Positions 16,403 to 26,214 of a stretch of DNA of 64,000 nucleotides are shown one piece after another; the stretch's first letter is position 1; the number at the start of each line of letters is the position of its first letter. The stretch covers positions 1 to 64,000 of the forward strand of contig CAYPOT010000014.1 of assembly GCA_964412455.1 (NCBI GenBank), in the 5' to 3' direction. The DNA comes from JAAXXJ01 sp964412455 (lineage in GTDB: Bacteria; Nitrospirota; UBA9217). The position numbers and the translations under genes were made by a program. Below the pieces are notes generated by a model. The model saw only the letters and a list, made by a program, of their open reading frames with translations. It was not told where the DNA came from and made no database searches.

Positions 16403-16773
16403 TAAGATTTAGGTATCTATTCAGTTGGCCTGAAATTACATATTAAACCAGCGGGTTCTGATCTGCCATACCACACATTTTCGTCATTCCCGAGTGATTT
16501 AATCGGGAATCCAGAGGTTTTCAACGTCCCTGGGTCCCCGATAGGAACATTCGGGGACGACGGATATTGGGGTGCTGAATAGTTACAGATTTAGATCGTC
16601 AGATCGTAATTATGTTCAGTAACTTGGAAAGCAACTCAAAAGAACCTCTCAACGCTGAAAAGGCTATGAAAATAAACGATGATTGACGCAGTAAAGACCA
16701 AAGAACTTACATGGTTTATTCATAAGCATTTCAGCGATAATCTGCGTTGAGTTCTTGTCTCGCCTTGGGGACC
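16403..16773. other. Gene-free spacer with repeat elements
   Basis: 371 bp with no credible gene. It holds a CGTCATTCCCGAG..TCGGGAATCCAG-type palindromic motif (about 16483-16515) and a family 3 MITE-like element (16646-16757). Confidence 0.8.
16646..16757. repeat. MITE-like element, family 3, copy 1
   Basis: An approximately 110-bp element starting CTCAACGCTGAAAAGG and ending TCTGCGTTGAG, with CTCAACGC/GCGTTGAG terminal inverted repeats and an AAAGAACTTACATGG core. Further copies are at 60442-60550 and, interrupted, at 25740-25916. Confidence 0.8.
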
Positions 16774-18015
16774 CTATCGCTCCTTTAACTCCACTTCGGC
16801 ATGCATCTCCTTATCGTTCCGCAGGAACCGTAGAGGCAGCCTGTCCCCCGGCTGTTTTGACTTCAAGACATCGGACAGGTCCTTGAGCACAGCGATCGGA
16901 ACGCCGCCCGCCTGGATGACCACGTCGCCCGTCCTCAGGCCGGCCTTCTCCACGGGACCGTCGGGGGAGGTGCCGCCAAGCCGCACTCCCTGCCCATTAT
17001 AGGTGAAGTCCGGAACAATGCCAAGCGTCACTTTGCGGTCCGTCCGGGGTGCGGGCTCACCGGCCGGCAGCGAGGTAATGGTCGCGGTGAGCGGCTCCGG
17101 GCGATTGGCGAGATAGAACACAGCGGCCCGCGCCGCCGTCGCTACCTTCGCGAGCCCTTTGCCGTCTATCTCGTCCGCTGTGTCCGTGGGCCGGTGGTAG
17201 TCGGCGTGGGGTCCGGTGAAAAGCTGCACTGCCGGGACACCGGCTTCCTGAAAGCTCTTCTGGTCGCTCGAATCAAGCTCCTGGGCCATCTCGGCGATCT
17301 CGATCTTCAGTGCCTTGCCGGCCTCCTGAAAGAATGGTGACCACTCCTTCGCGGACCCGGTGCCAAGGATGATGAGCTTGCCCTTCCCCAGCCGCCCGAC
17401 CGTATCGAGATTGATCATGGCGATGGCCTGTGCCGCGGGATGCCGCCTCTCGTTCCGGACATAATACCGCGATCCTTTCCTTCCCTCCTCTTCACCGGTG
17501 AAAGCGACGAACACCACGGTCCGCTCCATGTTCGCGACAAGGGTAAGCCGCGACGCAAGCTCAAGGAGCACGGCAACGCCGCTTGCGTTGTCATCAGCGC
17601 CGGGATGAAGCTTCCCGGCGTCCTCCTTCCGCGCGCCCTTCAGACCGAGATGATCGTAATGAGCGCCGATGACCACGCTCTCCCGGGCGAGTTGCGGGTT
17701 CCTGCCCGGAAGGATCCCCACTACGTTCCGCATCCTTGCCTTGCTCCCGGGATCGGTCCATTCCTGGAACCAGCCGCCGTTCGCCGAGCCGCCGGGCAGA
17801 AGGCCGACCGCCTCGAAGCGCGAGGCGATGAACGCCGCGGCCTTGTCCAGTTCAAGCGTGCCGGCACCCCGGCCCATGAACTCCGCGCCCGACAGGTACT
17901 TCACGGTCTCCAGCATGCCCTCGGGCTCGATCGCCACCTGTGCCCCCGCAGGACACGCATGTACTGCCATTAAGCTCATGATACATAGAACGATGGTTAC
18001 GCGTCTCAAATCCAT
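16774..18015 (-). CDS. Secreted M28-family zinc aminopeptidase with C-terminal PDZ domain
   Basis: A 413-residue exported metallopeptidase. A signal peptide (residues 1-26, ending CPAGAQ) precedes a PA-like insert and the M28 catalytic domain. Zinc ligands and catalytic residues appear in GAHYDHLG, GADDNASG, FTGEEEG, NLDTVGRL and GPHADYHRPTDTADE. A PDZ domain (about 320-410, VEKAGLRTGDVVIQAGG) closes the protein. The start at 18015 follows GGGAGG and gives a clean signal peptide; an upstream start at 18105 would run through a repeat element. Confidence 0.92.
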   Translation of the reverse strand: MDLRRVTIVLCIMSLMAVHACPAGAQVAIEPEGMLETVKYLSGAEFMGRGAGTLELDKAAAFIASRFEAVGLLPGGSANGGWFQEWTDPGSKARMRNVVGILPGRNPQLARESVVIGAHYDHLGLKGARKEDAGKLHPGADDNASGVAVLLELASRLTLVANMERTVVFVAFTGEEEGRKGSRYYVRNERRHPAAQAIAMINLDTVGRLGKGKLIILGTGSAKEWSPFFQEAGKALKIEIAEMAQELDSSDQKSFQEAGVPAVQLFTGPHADYHRPTDTADEIDGKGLAKVATAARAAVFYLANRPEPLTATITSLPAGEPAPRTDRKVTLGIVPDFTYNGQGVRLGGTSPDGPVEKAGLRTGDVVIQAGGVPIAVLKDLSDVLKSKQPGDRLPLRFLRNDKEMHAEVELKER

Positions 18016-18041
18016 TGCCTCCCTGTCGACTTGTCTCTTAT

Positions 18042-18103
18042 CCGCGTCGCTTAGAAGCGCCTGCTTTTGGCTCCGTGTCCCCGTGTCTCCGCGCCACCGT
18101 GTC
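18042..18103. repeat. Dispersed element, family 2, copy 1
   Basis: Contains CGTCGCTTAGAAGCGCC (a small hairpin), then CTTTTGGCTCCGTGTCC and CCGTGTC micro-repeats. Other copies are at 44037-44166 and 45474-45594. It lies just upstream of the peptidase start and would be translated if the longer start were used. Confidence 0.75.
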
Positions 18104-18125
18104 AATATTCATCCGGGGGACGCTC

Positions 18126-21100
18126 TCACGCCATCACGTCATGCAGCACTCTGGCCAGCTCCCCCATGTTGTAGGGCTTCTTCAGGAAGGAGGAGAAGCC
18201 GTGCTGCCGGTAGGTGGCGATGACCTCGTCGTCTGAATACCCGCTGGAAACCACCGCCTTCACGCCGGGATCGATCTTCAGCAGCTCTCGCAGGGTTCCT
18301 TCGCCGCCCATGCCTCCGCGGATGGTCAGGTCCAGGATGACAAGGTCGAAGGGTCGGCCCTCCATCTTCGCTCGTTTGTACAATTCGATCGCCGCGTCGC
18401 CGTGCTCCGCGAATTCCGCCTCGTGTCCCAGCTCCCGCAGGAGATCGCCTGCCACAACGCGTATCATATGTTCATCATCCATGACGAGGACCCTGCACGT
18501 CCGTCCAACGGCGCACCCCTTCGGCGCCGGCGACACGGCCTGTTCCTGCGCGGCGCGGGCCGCGGGAAGATACACGGTGAAGGTCGAGCCCTTTCCCGGG
18601 ACGGAAGTGATATCGATCATCCCGTCGTGGTTCTTGATGATGGAATAGGACGTGGCAAGCCCTAGGCCGCTCCCTTTTTCCTTGGTCGAAAAATAGGGAT
18701 CGAAGATCTTTGTCAGATACCGCTCGGGGATGCCCACTCCGCTGTCCCGGATCGCCACGGACACGTAGTCCCCCGCGGGAAGACCGGCCGGCCCCCCCGG
18801 ACCCGGCACGGCAGTGTTCCTGGCCGTGATCACAATGGTCCCGCCCTCGGGCATCGCCTGGTCCGCGTTCAGCACGATGTTCTGGACCACCTGCATGACC
18901 TGGCCCTCGTCGGCCTCGACCGCGCGAAGATCATCGGCAAAGGAGATCGTGTGGTTGGCGCGGGAACCGCTCAGCGCGAACTTGGCCGCGCTCTCGATCA
19001 CCGGCCGGAGGTCCGTAACTTTTTTGACCGGTTTGCCGCCCTTAGAAAAGGTCAGGAGCTGCGACGTGAGGTTCACCGACTGGTGCAGCGCCTTCTCGGC
19101 CTGCTCCAGCATGGAGAGAGACCTGTCCCGCTGGTCGATCGTCAGCTTCGCCATGGAAATATAGCCGAAGATGCCCTGCAGGAGGTTGTTGAAATCATGT
19201 GCGATACCACCGGCCAGCGTTCCGATGGATTCGAGCTTCTGCGCCCTGAGCCGCTCCTCCTCCAGTTGCTTCCGCGCGGCAATGTCGCGGACGATCGCCT
19301 GCAGACACATCTTGCCGCCCATTTCTAGCCGGCTCAGCGTGACCTCCACATCAAGGGAGGTCCCGTCAGCGCGCATCGCTTGCCATTCAAAGACCTGGGG
19401 AATGCCATTCAGCGCGGCATGTATCTTCTCTCCGGCGACTTCGGACGAGAGCCGTCCATCGGACTGCCGCTCCGGAGCAAACTCGATAGGCGAACGGCCG
19501 ATGATATTCTCCTTCGGGAGCCCGTGCATCTCCGCGCCTTTCCGGTTGCAGTCCGTGAATCCTGTCTCATCCTGGATGAATATCCCGTCATTGGCCGCCT
19601 CGAAGAGCGTCCGGTATTTGGCCTCCTTTTCCCGCAGCTCCTCCTCGGCCTTCTTTCGCTCGGTGACATCCGATATCACTCCGATCAAGCCAAGCTCGTT
19701 GCCGTGGACATCGTGGAAGCGCCGGCCCGCCAGGTGGCCCCAGAACTCGGTGCCCTCCTTCCTCCAGTAATGGCGCTCGAGGTCGACCGACTGGATCTCG
19801 CTTGCCAGCAGGGCCAGCATCTTCTTCCGGCCGGCCTCCCGCTCCGACGGATGGACAAGCTCGACATATTCGCACCCGACAAGTTCTTCCATGGCGCGTC
19901 CGAACATCTCGGCCATGCGCCGGTTCGCCTGGGTGATCCGACCCGCCTTGTCAACCAGGAAGATCGCCACGCTCGAGGTGTCGAGGATCTGTTGCAGCAG
20001 TGCCCCGCGCTCGGAGATCTCCTCTTCGGCCCGCTTACGCTCCGTGATGTCCCGGATGGCGGCAATGTGGACAGCCCTGCCCTGGTAATTGAAGAACCGG
20101 CCGGTGATCTCCACAGGAAAAACGGTCCCGTCCTTTTTTTGGTGATACCGGAGCGGGATGGTCACTGCATTCTCTTTTACGATCGGCGTTTCCTCGGTGA
20201 CCCGCCTGGTCTCCGACGGTTCGGCGGACAGGTCCAAGTTATTTTTTTCCAGCAACTCCTCCCTGGTGTATCCATACAGAGCAACTGCGGCGTTGTTCGC
20301 CATGAGAATGCGTCCAGTTTCGTTATCGATCAGAAAAATAGCGTCCGATTCGGCATCGAACAGCTGTCGATACCGCTCCTCGCTCTCCCGCAGATTTTCC
20401 TCCGCCTGCTTGCGTGCGGTGATCTCCTCGAAGACGACAGCCATATTATTCGAAGTCGTCTGGAACGCGTGCACTTCGAACACGCCCTGGATTGCGTTGT
20501 CATGGTAGTTCACTTGCTCCGTGTACCAGGCCTTTCCCGATGCCGCCACTTCTCGGTAACGCTGAGGGATCTCGGTCGCTTTAATAGGGGGGAACGCCTC
20601 TTCGATGGTCTTGCCGATGAAGGTGCGGTTGTCAACTCCAAGGATCCGATCCGCCGCGGGGTTGGCGCCGGTGAAGATCAGTCGCCCGTCAGGCTCCAAA
20701 CGGTACATCTGCATCCCCGCGGGGAGGGATTCGATGATGCTTCGCGTCCGGACCTCGGATTCGCGCAGAGAATCTTCCGCTCGCTTGCGCTCGGTGATGT
20801 CGCGGATGATGCTGAAGATTCTCTTTTCTCCTCCCATGAGCACCAGCTTCGTATTTATCTCTACCGGCATGATCGCGCCGTCCTTCCGGACGTGGGCCGA
20901 CTCGAACACCGTCTGGCCGTATTGCGCCAATTGCTGAAACCGCTCGGGCGCCATGGCGGCAAACTCGGGAGCTTCCAGCCGGCTGATATGCATGGAGAGC
21001 ATCTCCTCTTTTGCATACCCCAGCCTCGAATACGCGGCGCTGTTGACGTCGATGAAGTTTCCCCTCTCATCAAGAACGAAAATAGCGTCCGTGGCGGACT

Positions 21101-21362
21101 CGAAGAGAAGCCGGAACCGTTCCTCGCTTTTTCTAATTTGATCAATAAGCAGGAGAAGAAAGTAGCTGACGATCAATGAGACGATGAGCGCCGTGACGGA
21201 CCCGGTTATCAGATAATCCCGGGTAATTCGGCCCCGAAGAAGGATGCTCATGCCGGAAACGAACGGCAAGGTCAACATTACCGACGCAACAATGGAGATC
21301 AGCAACAGGCGGGACAGGCTGATGTTCATGAGGCGTTCGGTGACCTCCGTCATGTGTTTCAT
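18126..21362 (-). CDS. Membrane-bound multi-PAS hybrid histidine kinase
   Basis: A 1,078-residue sensor. Two membrane helices (about 17-43 and 50-73) are followed by five PAS/PAC units (about 80-195, 205-320, 330-445, 455-570, 580-695), a phosphoacceptor helix with GGIAHDFNN (His722), an ATPase domain (DSGVGIP, GSGLGLATSY) and a C-terminal receiver (VMDDE, VILDLTIRGGMGG, KKPYN). The first ATG has GGGAGA 5 nt upstream. It probably relays phosphate from its own receiver to another protein; no DNA-binding partner is adjacent. It resembles the kinase at 22609. Confidence 0.95.
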   Translation of the reverse strand: MKHMTEVTERLMNISLSRLLLISIVASVMLTLPFVSGMSILLRGRITRDYLITGSVTALIVSLIVSYFLLLLIDQIRKSEERFRLLFESATDAIFVLDERGNFIDVNSAAYSRLGYAKEEMLSMHISRLEAPEFAAMAPERFQQLAQYGQTVFESAHVRKDGAIMPVEINTKLVLMGGEKRIFSIIRDITERKRAEDSLRESEVRTRSIIESLPAGMQMYRLEPDGRLIFTGANPAADRILGVDNRTFIGKTIEEAFPPIKATEIPQRYREVAASGKAWYTEQVNYHDNAIQGVFEVHAFQTTSNNMAVVFEEITARKQAEENLRESEERYRQLFDAESDAIFLIDNETGRILMANNAAVALYGYTREELLEKNNLDLSAEPSETRRVTEETPIVKENAVTIPLRYHQKKDGTVFPVEITGRFFNYQGRAVHIAAIRDITERKRAEEEISERGALLQQILDTSSVAIFLVDKAGRITQANRRMAEMFGRAMEELVGCEYVELVHPSEREAGRKKMLALLASEIQSVDLERHYWRKEGTEFWGHLAGRRFHDVHGNELGLIGVISDVTERKKAEEELREKEAKYRTLFEAANDGIFIQDETGFTDCNRKGAEMHGLPKENIIGRSPIEFAPERQSDGRLSSEVAGEKIHAALNGIPQVFEWQAMRADGTSLDVEVTLSRLEMGGKMCLQAIVRDIAARKQLEEERLRAQKLESIGTLAGGIAHDFNNLLQGIFGYISMAKLTIDQRDRSLSMLEQAEKALHQSVNLTSQLLTFSKGGKPVKKVTDLRPVIESAAKFALSGSRANHTISFADDLRAVEADEGQVMQVVQNIVLNADQAMPEGGTIVITARNTAVPGPGGPAGLPAGDYVSVAIRDSGVGIPERYLTKIFDPYFSTKEKGSGLGLATSYSIIKNHDGMIDITSVPGKGSTFTVYLPAARAAQEQAVSPAPKGCAVGRTCRVLVMDDEHMIRVVAGDLLRELGHEAEFAEHGDAAIELYKRAKMEGRPFDLVILDLTIRGGMGGEGTLRELLKIDPGVKAVVSSGYSDDEVIATYRQHGFSSFLKKPYNMGELARVLHDVMA

Positions 21363-21473
21363 ATGCTCTCCCGTTCATCCAGATGATATTGCGCCTCGCA
21401 CGCCGCCGAGGGAAAAACAGCGCTCTTCAGCATGTGCTCTTGTTGTCGCGCAAATTGCTCCGTCGCTCTCGGA

Positions 21474-22556
21474 TCACTCCACCCAGTCCGCAATGAAGAT
21501 GTCCGTCTGGCGCGGCTTGTTCGGGTCCCGGTTCGAGGCCCAGACCAGCTTCTTGCCGTCGGGCGAGAACATGGGAAAAGAGTCGAAGGTCGTATTGAAG
21601 GTGATGCGCTCCAGGCCCGTGCCGTCGAGGTTGATCAGGTACAATTCGAAGTTGTGGCCGAACTGTTTGATGTCCTCGCGCCAATCATCCAGGTTGCTCG
21701 CGAAGATGATGCGGTTGCCATCGGGGTGCCACGAGGGCGCAAAGTTCGTGGCGCCGTTGCTTAGCAGCAACCGTTTGTTCGACCCGTCAGTGTCCATGAC
21801 CCAGAGAGACAGGGGGAAGGCGAGGATGTAGTCCTTCTCCATCGCGTCCTTCCACTGCATCCTTTCAGCCCCGGTCTCGGGATACCAGGCGCGCCAGACG
21901 ATCCTGGTGCCGTCGGGCGAGAACCAGGGCCCGCCGTCGTAGCCAACCCGGTCCGTCAGCCGCCGCACGTTCGAGCCGTCGTCGTTCATGCTGTAGATAT
22001 CGAAGTCGCCCTCGCGCTGGGAGCCGAATACGATCTGTTTCCCGTCGGGAGAGACCACCGGCTCGGCGTCGTAGTTCGGATTGTCGGTGATCCTCGTCAC
22101 GTTCGATCCATCGGCGTTCGCCGTGTAGATATCGTAAGGATAGAGCGGCCAGACATAGCGGACCCCCGGAGGCGACGGGGGCCGCGACGGACACGTGCCC
22201 GGCAGATGGCTGGTGGAGGAGAATACGATCCTGCCGTCGTGCAGAAAGAACGCGCAGGTGTGGGCGCCATGGTTCGGGCTGACCATGCGCTTGTCAGAAC
22301 CGTCCACGTTCATGGTCCAGATCTTATCGCAGGCGTATCCCCCGCGGCTGGACTGGAAAATGAGCTTTTTGCCGTCGCCGGAGAAATAGGCCTCGCCGTT
22401 GTCGCCATCGAACGTAAGCCGCGTCACGTTCTGCATGTGGAGGTCGCGGAACTGGCCGTCGCGTGAACGCGCGTCGGTTCGCATCACGGACGTTGCTCCG
22501 GTGCACCCGCCGAGCACGAGCAGTACTGCACAGAGGAGAAGGAGCGCACGATGCAT
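21474..22556 (-). CDS. TolB-like beta-propeller lipoprotein
   Basis: A 360-residue lipoprotein. The start at 22556 gives a signal peptide MHRALLLLCAVLLVLGGC with an LGGC lipobox. The rest is a repeated PD40/WD40-like propeller with blades of the form VSPDGKQIVFGSQREGDFDI and FSPDGTRIVW, also found in TolB. It lies between two hybrid kinases on the same strand, so an extracytoplasmic sensing or scaffold role linked to them is possible but not shown. It lacks the TolB N-terminal domain. Confidence 0.9.
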   Translation of the reverse strand: MHRALLLLCAVLLVLGGCTGATSVMRTDARSRDGQFRDLHMQNVTRLTFDGDNGEAYFSGDGKKLIFQSSRGGYACDKIWTMNVDGSDKRMVSPNHGAHTCAFFLHDGRIVFSSTSHLPGTCPSRPPSPPGVRYVWPLYPYDIYTANADGSNVTRITDNPNYDAEPVVSPDGKQIVFGSQREGDFDIYSMNDDGSNVRRLTDRVGYDGGPWFSPDGTRIVWRAWYPETGAERMQWKDAMEKDYILAFPLSLWVMDTDGSNKRLLLSNGATNFAPSWHPDGNRIIFASNLDDWREDIKQFGHNFELYLINLDGTGLERITFNTTFDSFPMFSPDGKKLVWASNRDPNKPRQTDIFIADWVE

Positions 22557-22608
22557 ATATTGAGGACCTCCGGGAGAGAGTCCGACCAGCCGGCAGCCGG
22601 GTGAAGCT

Positions 22609-25509
22609 TTATCCATCCGTGATCAGGGCGTGCAGCTTCCTGCTGAGCTCGGCAGTCTTATAGGGTTTGGCGATGACATCCTTGAATCCGTAATCACCGT
22701 AGCGGGCCATGACCGGATCGTTCGAGTAGCCGCTGGAGACGATGGCCTTCACGCCGGGGTCGTATTCGCGGAGCTTCCCGATAGTGTCCTTCCCTCCCAT
22801 ACCGCCGGAGATCGTGAGATCCATGATGACGGCATCGAAGGGACGGCCCTCTTCCCGCGCCTTCCGGTAGCGTTCAATGGCTTCGGCGCCCTCGCAGGCG
22901 AACTCCACGTCGTACCCGAGCGTGCCGAGGATCTCCCCGGCGACGTGCCTGATCATCTCTTCATCATCCATGAACAGGATCCGTCCGCTCCCCGTGAGGT
23001 GCTGTTCTTCCGCGGGCAGCGCGTCGGCAGCGGTCGTTGCCGACGCGGGGAGATACACCGTAAAGATCGTTCCTGTCCCCGGCCTTGATTCAACGAGGAT
23101 GCAGCCGCCGTGGTTCCTGATGATGGAATAGATCACGGCGAGTCCGAGCCCGCTCCCTGTTTTCTTGGTCGTATAGTAGGGATCGAATATCTTCGGGAGC
23201 TGGTCCGGGGGGATGCCGATGCCCTGGTCGGCGATCGTCAGCTTCACGTAGTTCCCCTGTTTCAGCGGCAGATCTCCTGAACCGTCAACGATGCTGTTCT
23301 CCGCGCTGATAGTTATGCTTCCGCCATCAGGCATGGCCTGACACGCATTGATGAGCAGGTTATTGATGGCCTGGCTCATCTGCCCTTCGTCGGCGTCAAC
23401 GGACCAGAGACTCTCGCCGATGGTCAACGTATACGTGACGCTCGTACCGCTCAGGACGAGGCTTGCCGAGTCCCGGACCATGCGCTCCGGGGACAGCGCC
23501 TTCTTGACCGGCTTCCCGCCCTTGGAGAACGTGAGAAGCTGCTGCGTCAGGGTCTTTGCGTGCAGGGCCGACCGCTCGACCTCTTCGAGGCGGTTCCCGA
23601 GAGGGTCGCCCGACGGCAGGCTCATGCGCATCACCGCTATCTGCCCGGCAATGGCCGTGAGGACATTATTGAAGTCGTGGGCAATGCCGCCCGCCAGGAC
23701 GCCGAGGGACTCGAGCTTCTGAGCCTTGAGCAGCTCCTCTTCCATACGCTTGCGGTCCGTGATGTCCTCGACGACGCCAACGAACCGTTTCGGGACCCCC
23801 GCCGCGTCCCGTACGAGGGACAGGGTCTGGTTCACCCAGACCAGCGACCGGTCCCTCCGAACATACTGTTTCTCCCGGGAGTAGGAAACTGCCTTCCCTT
23901 GGAGCACTTCCTGGTAGTCCTTCAACTCCTTATCCATGTCCTCGGATCGGGTGATCTCGCGGAACGTCAATGCCCGCAGTTCTTCGGCAGAAAATCCGGT
24001 GATCTCGCAGAACCTGCGGTTGACCCAGATGAAGCCCCCGGCCAGGGTGCAGTCCATGATACCGACCTCCGCCTGTTCGAAGTTATTCCGAAAGCGCGCC
24101 TCGCTTCCGCGCAGCGCGTCTTCCCCCTGTTTGCGCATCAACGCATTGACGAGCATTTCGCCTGCGAACCGCAGCAGAGCGATGGCGTCGTCGGACCAGG
24201 TCTTCCTGGTGCGCACCGCGTCGAAGCCGAGAAAACCGATAAGCGAGCGCCGGTAGACCATGGGAACGCAGAGAAGCGACTGGATGGACTCGCGCTCGAA
24301 TTCCCTCTTTTCCGCGCCTGCCTCCGGAGGGAGGCCGGCCACGGACGGCACGTGGAATACACCGGGTGTCTTGATGATCCGGGCGAACCACGGCAACGCT
24401 TCATCGATGAGGATGTTCCGGAGGTTCTGTATCTGCGGTTCGATCCCCGCGGCGCACCATTCGTGGGTATTGCTCATGATCGCCCCGCTGTTGGTGAACT
24501 GGAACACGTAGCTCCGGTCCGCGCCGATGAACTCGCCGACCTCGCGAAGCGCATTATTGATGCCGCTGTCGATACGGTCCGCTTCGAGGTTGATGAACTC
24601 GGTCGACAGGTTCATAATGAGCTTTTCGAACTCAGCCCGGTTCAGCAATGCGTCTTCGGCCTCCTTCCTCCGGGTGATGTCGAAAACGAAGTTCACCGAT
24701 GCGGGTTTTCCCTCCCAGAGGGTCTGCGCCCCCTTCATCTCGACCCACCGCAGGTCCCCGTTCCTGGTCAGCACCCGGAAACTGTACACATGGGAAGGAT
24801 CCAATTCTCCCCGCATGCGTCTGAGATGATTCTGGAACACGAGCTGCCGGTCCTCCGGGTACACAAAATCCGTGAAGGGCATCTTCAGCAGTTCTTCCTC
24901 CGGGAATCCGCTGAACGCAAGGATCCAGGGGTTCACGAACCTGAGCATGCCGTCCTGGACGACCAGTATCCCTTCGCATGCGTTCTCGACGACAAGACGA
25001 TACTTGGCCTCCGACGCGCGCAGGGCCTGTTCGGCCCTGTCCCGTTCCGTGATATCCAGCAGGGAACCAATGACCGCCGGACGGCCTTGATAGGTCACCC
25101 GGGTACCGTACACCTCCACGAAGATGATCTCGTTCCGTTTCGTCCTCCCCCGGAACTCGTAGCGGATCGACTGCTCTTCTCCCGAGAACCGCTTTCTGAG
25201 GTTCTCCTGGACGATGGGCCAGTCCTCGGGCCAGGTCAGGTCCTGCGGCCCTCGCAGGCCGATCATCTCGTCGACGCGATGGCCGAATATCTCGCTCATG
25301 CGGGGGTTCACGTACCTGAACACGCCGTCCTGGATGAGATAGACGCCCACGATCGATCGTTCCGCAAGGCTCCGGAACTTCTCCTCCGATTCGAGGAGCG
25401 CCGCATCGGGCCGCGCGTCCCCTCCCCTTTTTTCAAGGACCTGCAGGCGCTCCCGGAGTTCAGCCAGCTCACGTATAAGCTGATCGCGTTCTTTATCTTC
25501 GTCTCTCAT
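22609..25509 (-). CDS. Soluble PAS/GAF hybrid histidine kinase with C-terminal receiver
   Basis: A 966-residue cytoplasmic sensor without membrane helices. It starts with a coiled coil (about 5-30), then two PAS/PAC units (about 40-160 and 165-285), a GAF domain (about 300-460, with LLCVPMVYRRSLIGFLGFD), a third PAS/PAC (about 470-590), a phosphoacceptor helix (GGIAHDFNN, His611), an ATPase domain and a receiver (FMDDEE, VIMDLTISGGMGG, AKPYK). The kinase-receiver half is clearly related to that of the kinase at 18126, suggesting duplication. The lipoprotein gene starts 52 nt downstream. Confidence 0.95.
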   Translation of the reverse strand: MRDEDKERDQLIRELAELRERLQVLEKRGGDARPDAALLESEEKFRSLAERSIVGVYLIQDGVFRYVNPRMSEIFGHRVDEMIGLRGPQDLTWPEDWPIVQENLRKRFSGEEQSIRYEFRGRTKRNEIIFVEVYGTRVTYQGRPAVIGSLLDITERDRAEQALRASEAKYRLVVENACEGILVVQDGMLRFVNPWILAFSGFPEEELLKMPFTDFVYPEDRQLVFQNHLRRMRGELDPSHVYSFRVLTRNGDLRWVEMKGAQTLWEGKPASVNFVFDITRRKEAEDALLNRAEFEKLIMNLSTEFINLEADRIDSGINNALREVGEFIGADRSYVFQFTNSGAIMSNTHEWCAAGIEPQIQNLRNILIDEALPWFARIIKTPGVFHVPSVAGLPPEAGAEKREFERESIQSLLCVPMVYRRSLIGFLGFDAVRTRKTWSDDAIALLRFAGEMLVNALMRKQGEDALRGSEARFRNNFEQAEVGIMDCTLAGGFIWVNRRFCEITGFSAEELRALTFREITRSEDMDKELKDYQEVLQGKAVSYSREKQYVRRDRSLVWVNQTLSLVRDAAGVPKRFVGVVEDITDRKRMEEELLKAQKLESLGVLAGGIAHDFNNVLTAIAGQIAVMRMSLPSGDPLGNRLEEVERSALHAKTLTQQLLTFSKGGKPVKKALSPERMVRDSASLVLSGTSVTYTLTIGESLWSVDADEGQMSQAINNLLINACQAMPDGGSITISAENSIVDGSGDLPLKQGNYVKLTIADQGIGIPPDQLPKIFDPYYTTKKTGSGLGLAVIYSIIRNHGGCILVESRPGTGTIFTVYLPASATTAADALPAEEQHLTGSGRILFMDDEEMIRHVAGEILGTLGYDVEFACEGAEAIERYRKAREEGRPFDAVIMDLTISGGMGGKDTIGKLREYDPGVKAIVSSGYSNDPVMARYGDYGFKDVIAKPYKTAELSRKLHALITDG

Positions 25510-25739
25510 GGTAAGGTCTGAAGCGGTGCTATCGACGAGGGAGTTTCGTTCCTGCCGATCGAACGCATAGCTGCGTCATAGAAATCATAGTTCAGAATCG
25601 GGAAAAATACAAGGGTCATGAAGTTCGAAGCGTGAGCGCCGGGCCGGCCGTTACGCATGGTGACATCGGGTATGGGTTCAGGTTATATGGATCACGGAAT
25701 TTTTCCGCAACATCCTGCACGGAACCTTTCACTCACTCC

Positions 25740-25916
25740 CCAAAGAACTTACATGATTTTTTCACCTGTAAATACACCCCACCTAACCTCCCCTTGGCAA
25801 GGGGAGGAATAGCCCCTCCTTTCCAAGGAGGGGTTGGGGAGGTAATTTTCATGCTCCGTTATGCGCCGAAGGCTCATGGACGACTCATAAGAATTTCAGC
25901 GCAAATCTGCGTTGAA
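25740..25916. repeat. Family 3 element split by a second palindromic element
   Basis: The left part CAAAGAACTTACATG and the right part TTTCAGCGCAAATCTGCGTT match the family 3 element, but about 120 bp of unrelated sequence separates them where other copies have none. The insert consists of nested inverted repeats around CCTCCCCTTGGCAAGGGGAGG-like arms (shorter pieces read CCTCCCC and GGGGAGG). This is a nested insertion. Confidence 0.7.
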
Positions 25917-26006
25917 TCTCTGGATCATCTTTATCTGTCAATCCTGTTATCCTGCCGAAAACCTGTTCTGGTCTTTTCTTTCCTTTTTGCAACGGTCCGA
26001 TTCTGC

Positions 26007-26012
26007 TATAAT
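26007..26012 (+). promoter_or_regulatory. Possible -10 box for the fusion flavoprotein gene
   Basis: A perfect TATAAT, with no good -35 at the right distance (TTTTTG at 17 bp). If used, the transcript would carry a leader of about 195 nt containing the family 4 repeat. Weak evidence. Confidence 0.3.
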
Positions 26013-26214
26013 TCAGCATGATATCCACCGGCGGTCATTTTCTCATTGAAGCTACCTGCGACAAGATGCAGGGAATCTTCGATCCTCAAGGAAGTACTGT
26101 TTATTCTGATCGCTCGCTTGCCCCGCAGCAAACTACGGGAAATGCGCTCGTTCCCGGGTTCTCTCATCATATATTCATATGTCCCTATTGTTGGTTAACA
26201 AGGAGCGTTCAACC

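Larger units (their letters stand above)
25510..26214. other. Long repeat-rich spacer before the fusion flavoprotein gene
   Basis: 705 bp with no credible gene. From left to right it contains a family 3 element split in two (25740-25763 and 25885-25916), a roughly 120-bp insert with GGCAAGGGGAGG and CCTCCTTTCCAAGGAGGGG palindromes (25764-25884), a TATAAT box at 26007-26012, and a family 4 element (about 26051-26160). Confidence 0.8.
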